From Zelonia costaricensis (taxonomy: Eukaryota > Euglenozoa > Kinetoplastea > Trypanosomatida > Trypanosomatidae), in the NCBI GenBank assembly GCA_030849075.1, contig JASAOO010003406.1, positions 1 to 55,590 on the forward strand: 55,590 nucleotides of DNA, written 5' to 3'. Positions 53,864-55,590 of the stretch are shown in pieces. The notes under the pieces are model-generated. The model searched no databases, had not been told where the DNA came from, and saw nothing but the letters and a program-made list of their open reading frames with translations. A program made the translations under genes and the position numbers. How positions within the stretch are numbered: position 1 is the stretch's first letter; every line of letters begins with the position of its first letter.

Positions 53864-55590
53864 CATGATATACACCGACCTCAGTCCCAGCCCATCCTCA
53901 CGACACCATTTCGTGCCTGTGGAACACAAATGAGGGAGAGGTCACACGCGAATCGACCTTATAAAACTCGATTCAAGGCAAGCAGCGCGTACGCGCAGAA
54001 TTCGCGCGACACCAAAAGGACTGAGGAAGACCCCCACCCCCACCCCTAACCCCACCCTCTCCCGAGGGCGTGACGGCGTGCCGCTGCCCTGGTCTCTCCC
54101 CTCCCTCTCTTTTCCGGACGCATCGCTTGGCGAGGAGGGGGGCGGGGTCTCCATGCGCGGCTCAGTGCACGGCGCCTCCTCCCATATCCAATGCCGGCAG
54201 CGTGACCAGCGCAGGGCAGGGCGGTGCCCACGTACCAGGACGAGTCCTCGAAGGCTCAGTGGAAAAAGGGACTGCACGACACGTCCAGGGGGAGAGAAGA
54301 AAGAGGGAAAGGAGAGAGTGGGGGCAGGGCGAGGGACTTGAGACTCGGCGATGCGGTGTGCGTGTTGGCCGTGCTGCCTCCCTTGATGCGCGCAGGACGC
54401 CTCGCGTGGTCTTGCCTCTGTTGCTCCGCTTTGTGGCACCCCATCATTGACATGGCGCGGCAGCTCTTCTGCCCCGGTGCACATCATCGCAGCGGTGTTT
54501 TCTTGTTTGCTTGTTTCCACGTCCACCCCTTTCCCCTGCCTCTTTTCCTGACATCATGCAAGCCGCCGCGCCTCCCCCCCCCCCCTCCTGCGCTTTGCGT
54601 CTCTGTTGAAGTGTTAGTGTGTCTTCTTGTCTCTCACTTCAATGTACCCTCCCCCTTCCCCCCGGTGGCGTTGCTGGCCACGACTGGTTTCAGGTTGCTG
54701 TCTACTTTTCTTTCGTTTGGGGTTTAGTCGTGGCGGTCTTGCCGCACCCCACGACAACCCCCCTCACACACACAATCTTCCCCTCCCTCCCCCCGCCTTC
54801 CCTCTCACGCTTCGGTGCTTTTACGTCAGCGCGGTTGACTTTTCGGCGGTAGTCCGTTCCCGTGTCTTTCCTCTGTGTTTCTTTTGTTTGCCCTCACCGC
54901 CTACGCTCATCGATGTGCCGTTGCGCGTGTGCTGCATTCGCCGAAGGGACGAGGAGGAGAAGGAGCGCCAGGCGACAGTCTGGCTAATACACTTGTGAAC
55001 GCCATCCCCCGCGTACCCCTCCCTGTCTATGGTTGTGTGTCTCTTCCTCGGTGGATCTTGTGGTGTTTTCCAGGGCCCGCTTCACATGCACGCTGGTGTG
55101 ACGCGACAAGGCTCTCCAGCGCCCCTGTGGGCACACGAGCAAGCAGCGGGTTCGTCGGGCTTTTCCCTGCGGTGAGGCACTGTGATAAGAAGACTGTCGT
55201 CCTAATCTTCTCGGTGAGCAGCATCGAGCACACGCAGGTGCGAGACGCTTGGACTCAAACGACCGACACGCGTGTACTTGGGACATCAAACCAAAAGGGC
55301 TGTGCTCTAGCGCCCCTCCGCCCGCCAGGCCAGTGCAGCTCGAACGTTGCTGGCCTATTTTTGTGTATTTCGAGCTGGCTCCTCGCTTCGTTGGCGCCGC
55401 GGTTAGCGGAACGCCTGTGGCGTTCGCAACGCGGCCGGCTTCCCTCTCGCTACGTCTGGTTCGGCACATGCTTTCTGCCCAACACCATCTCCTGCACCCC
55501 TCTCCCCTCTCTCGCTTCCCACACGTGCGTGCGCCTGCACTACTATCGCCGTGCTCCACACATTGCACGCCGCTGCGCACATCTTTGCGG
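53864..55590. other. Gene-free right end of the window
   Basis: No credible gene on either strand. It contains C/A-rich (CCCCCAC)-like sequence at 54030-54057, C/T-rich tracts at 54570-54600 and 54645-54665, and a perfect 7-bp inverted repeat with a 3-base loop at 55409-55425. It is probably the 3' UTR of the small membrane-protein gene and intergenic sequence of a gene starting beyond the window. Confidence 0.55.
55409..55425. other. Short perfect hairpin (GAACGCC-TGT-GGCGTTC)
   Basis: A 7-bp GC-rich stem with a trinucleotide loop. It is not followed by a T run and no RNA gene is recognisable around it, so its significance is unknown. Confidence 0.4.

Noticed and set aside
54199..54330. GGACGAGTCC motif suggestive of a ribozyme core
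   Set aside because: The hammerhead CUGANGA and GAAA core elements are not present in order, and no HDV-like double pseudoknot could be drawn by eye.

Overview
The window looks like a chromosome-internal piece of a trypanosomatid nuclear genome, most likely Leishmania or a close Leishmaniinae relative. All eleven supported protein genes lie on the + strand, have no introns, use GC-rich third codon positions, and are separated by long pyrimidine-rich spacers full of CA/TG, TC and homopolymer tracts. That is the layout of a kinetoplastid polycistronic transcription unit with trans-splicing and polyadenylation. I cannot resolve the species. Coding sequence fills about 44% of the window (roughly 24.4 of 55.6 kb), and I see no supported gene on the minus strand and no tRNA, rRNA or snRNA gene.

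Layout: (1) 2827-5265, a CCCH zinc-finger RNA-binding protein (ZC3H32-like). (2) 9145-11766, a coiled-coil/proline-rich protein of unknown function with two possible C2-like beta regions. (3) 13899-15491, a MAP kinase kinase. (4) 19333-22176, a DEAH-box RNA helicase. (5) 22928-23710, a mitochondrial NFU/NifU-like iron-sulfur protein. (6) 24717-25466, translation initiation/ribosome biogenesis factor eIF6. (7) 28210-30633, an AMPK-alpha/SNF1-type kinase. (8) 32783-36784, a large protein with a Schlafen AlbA_2-like core. (9) 44177-48922, a two-pass membrane protein with an ectodomain, a nucleotide-cyclase-like domain and a C-terminal protein kinase domain. (10) 50506-52302, a mitochondrial U1-like zinc-finger/RNase III protein of the RNA-editing endonuclease (KREN) type. 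(11) 53438-53863, a small membrane-anchored protein of unknown function.

Functionally the genes cover post-transcriptional control (CCCH protein, helicase, eIF6, editing endonuclease, possibly the Schlafen-like protein), signalling (MKK, AMPK-alpha, receptor-like kinase) and mitochondrial biology (NFU, KREN). In trypanosomatids adjacency implies co-transcription, not a shared pathway. The gene order agrees with my memory of the Trypanosoma brucei chromosome 10 segment that carries ZC3H32, MKK5 and AMPK-alpha1, which I used only as supporting context.

The most interesting items are the receptor-like protein, whose cyclase-like domain appears to have lost its metal-binding aspartates while its fused kinase looks intact; the Schlafen-like protein, which has acidic residues at the spacing of the known Schlafen nuclease triad; and a 7.4 kb gene-free interval with several strong splice-acceptor-like signals upstream of the receptor-like kinase.
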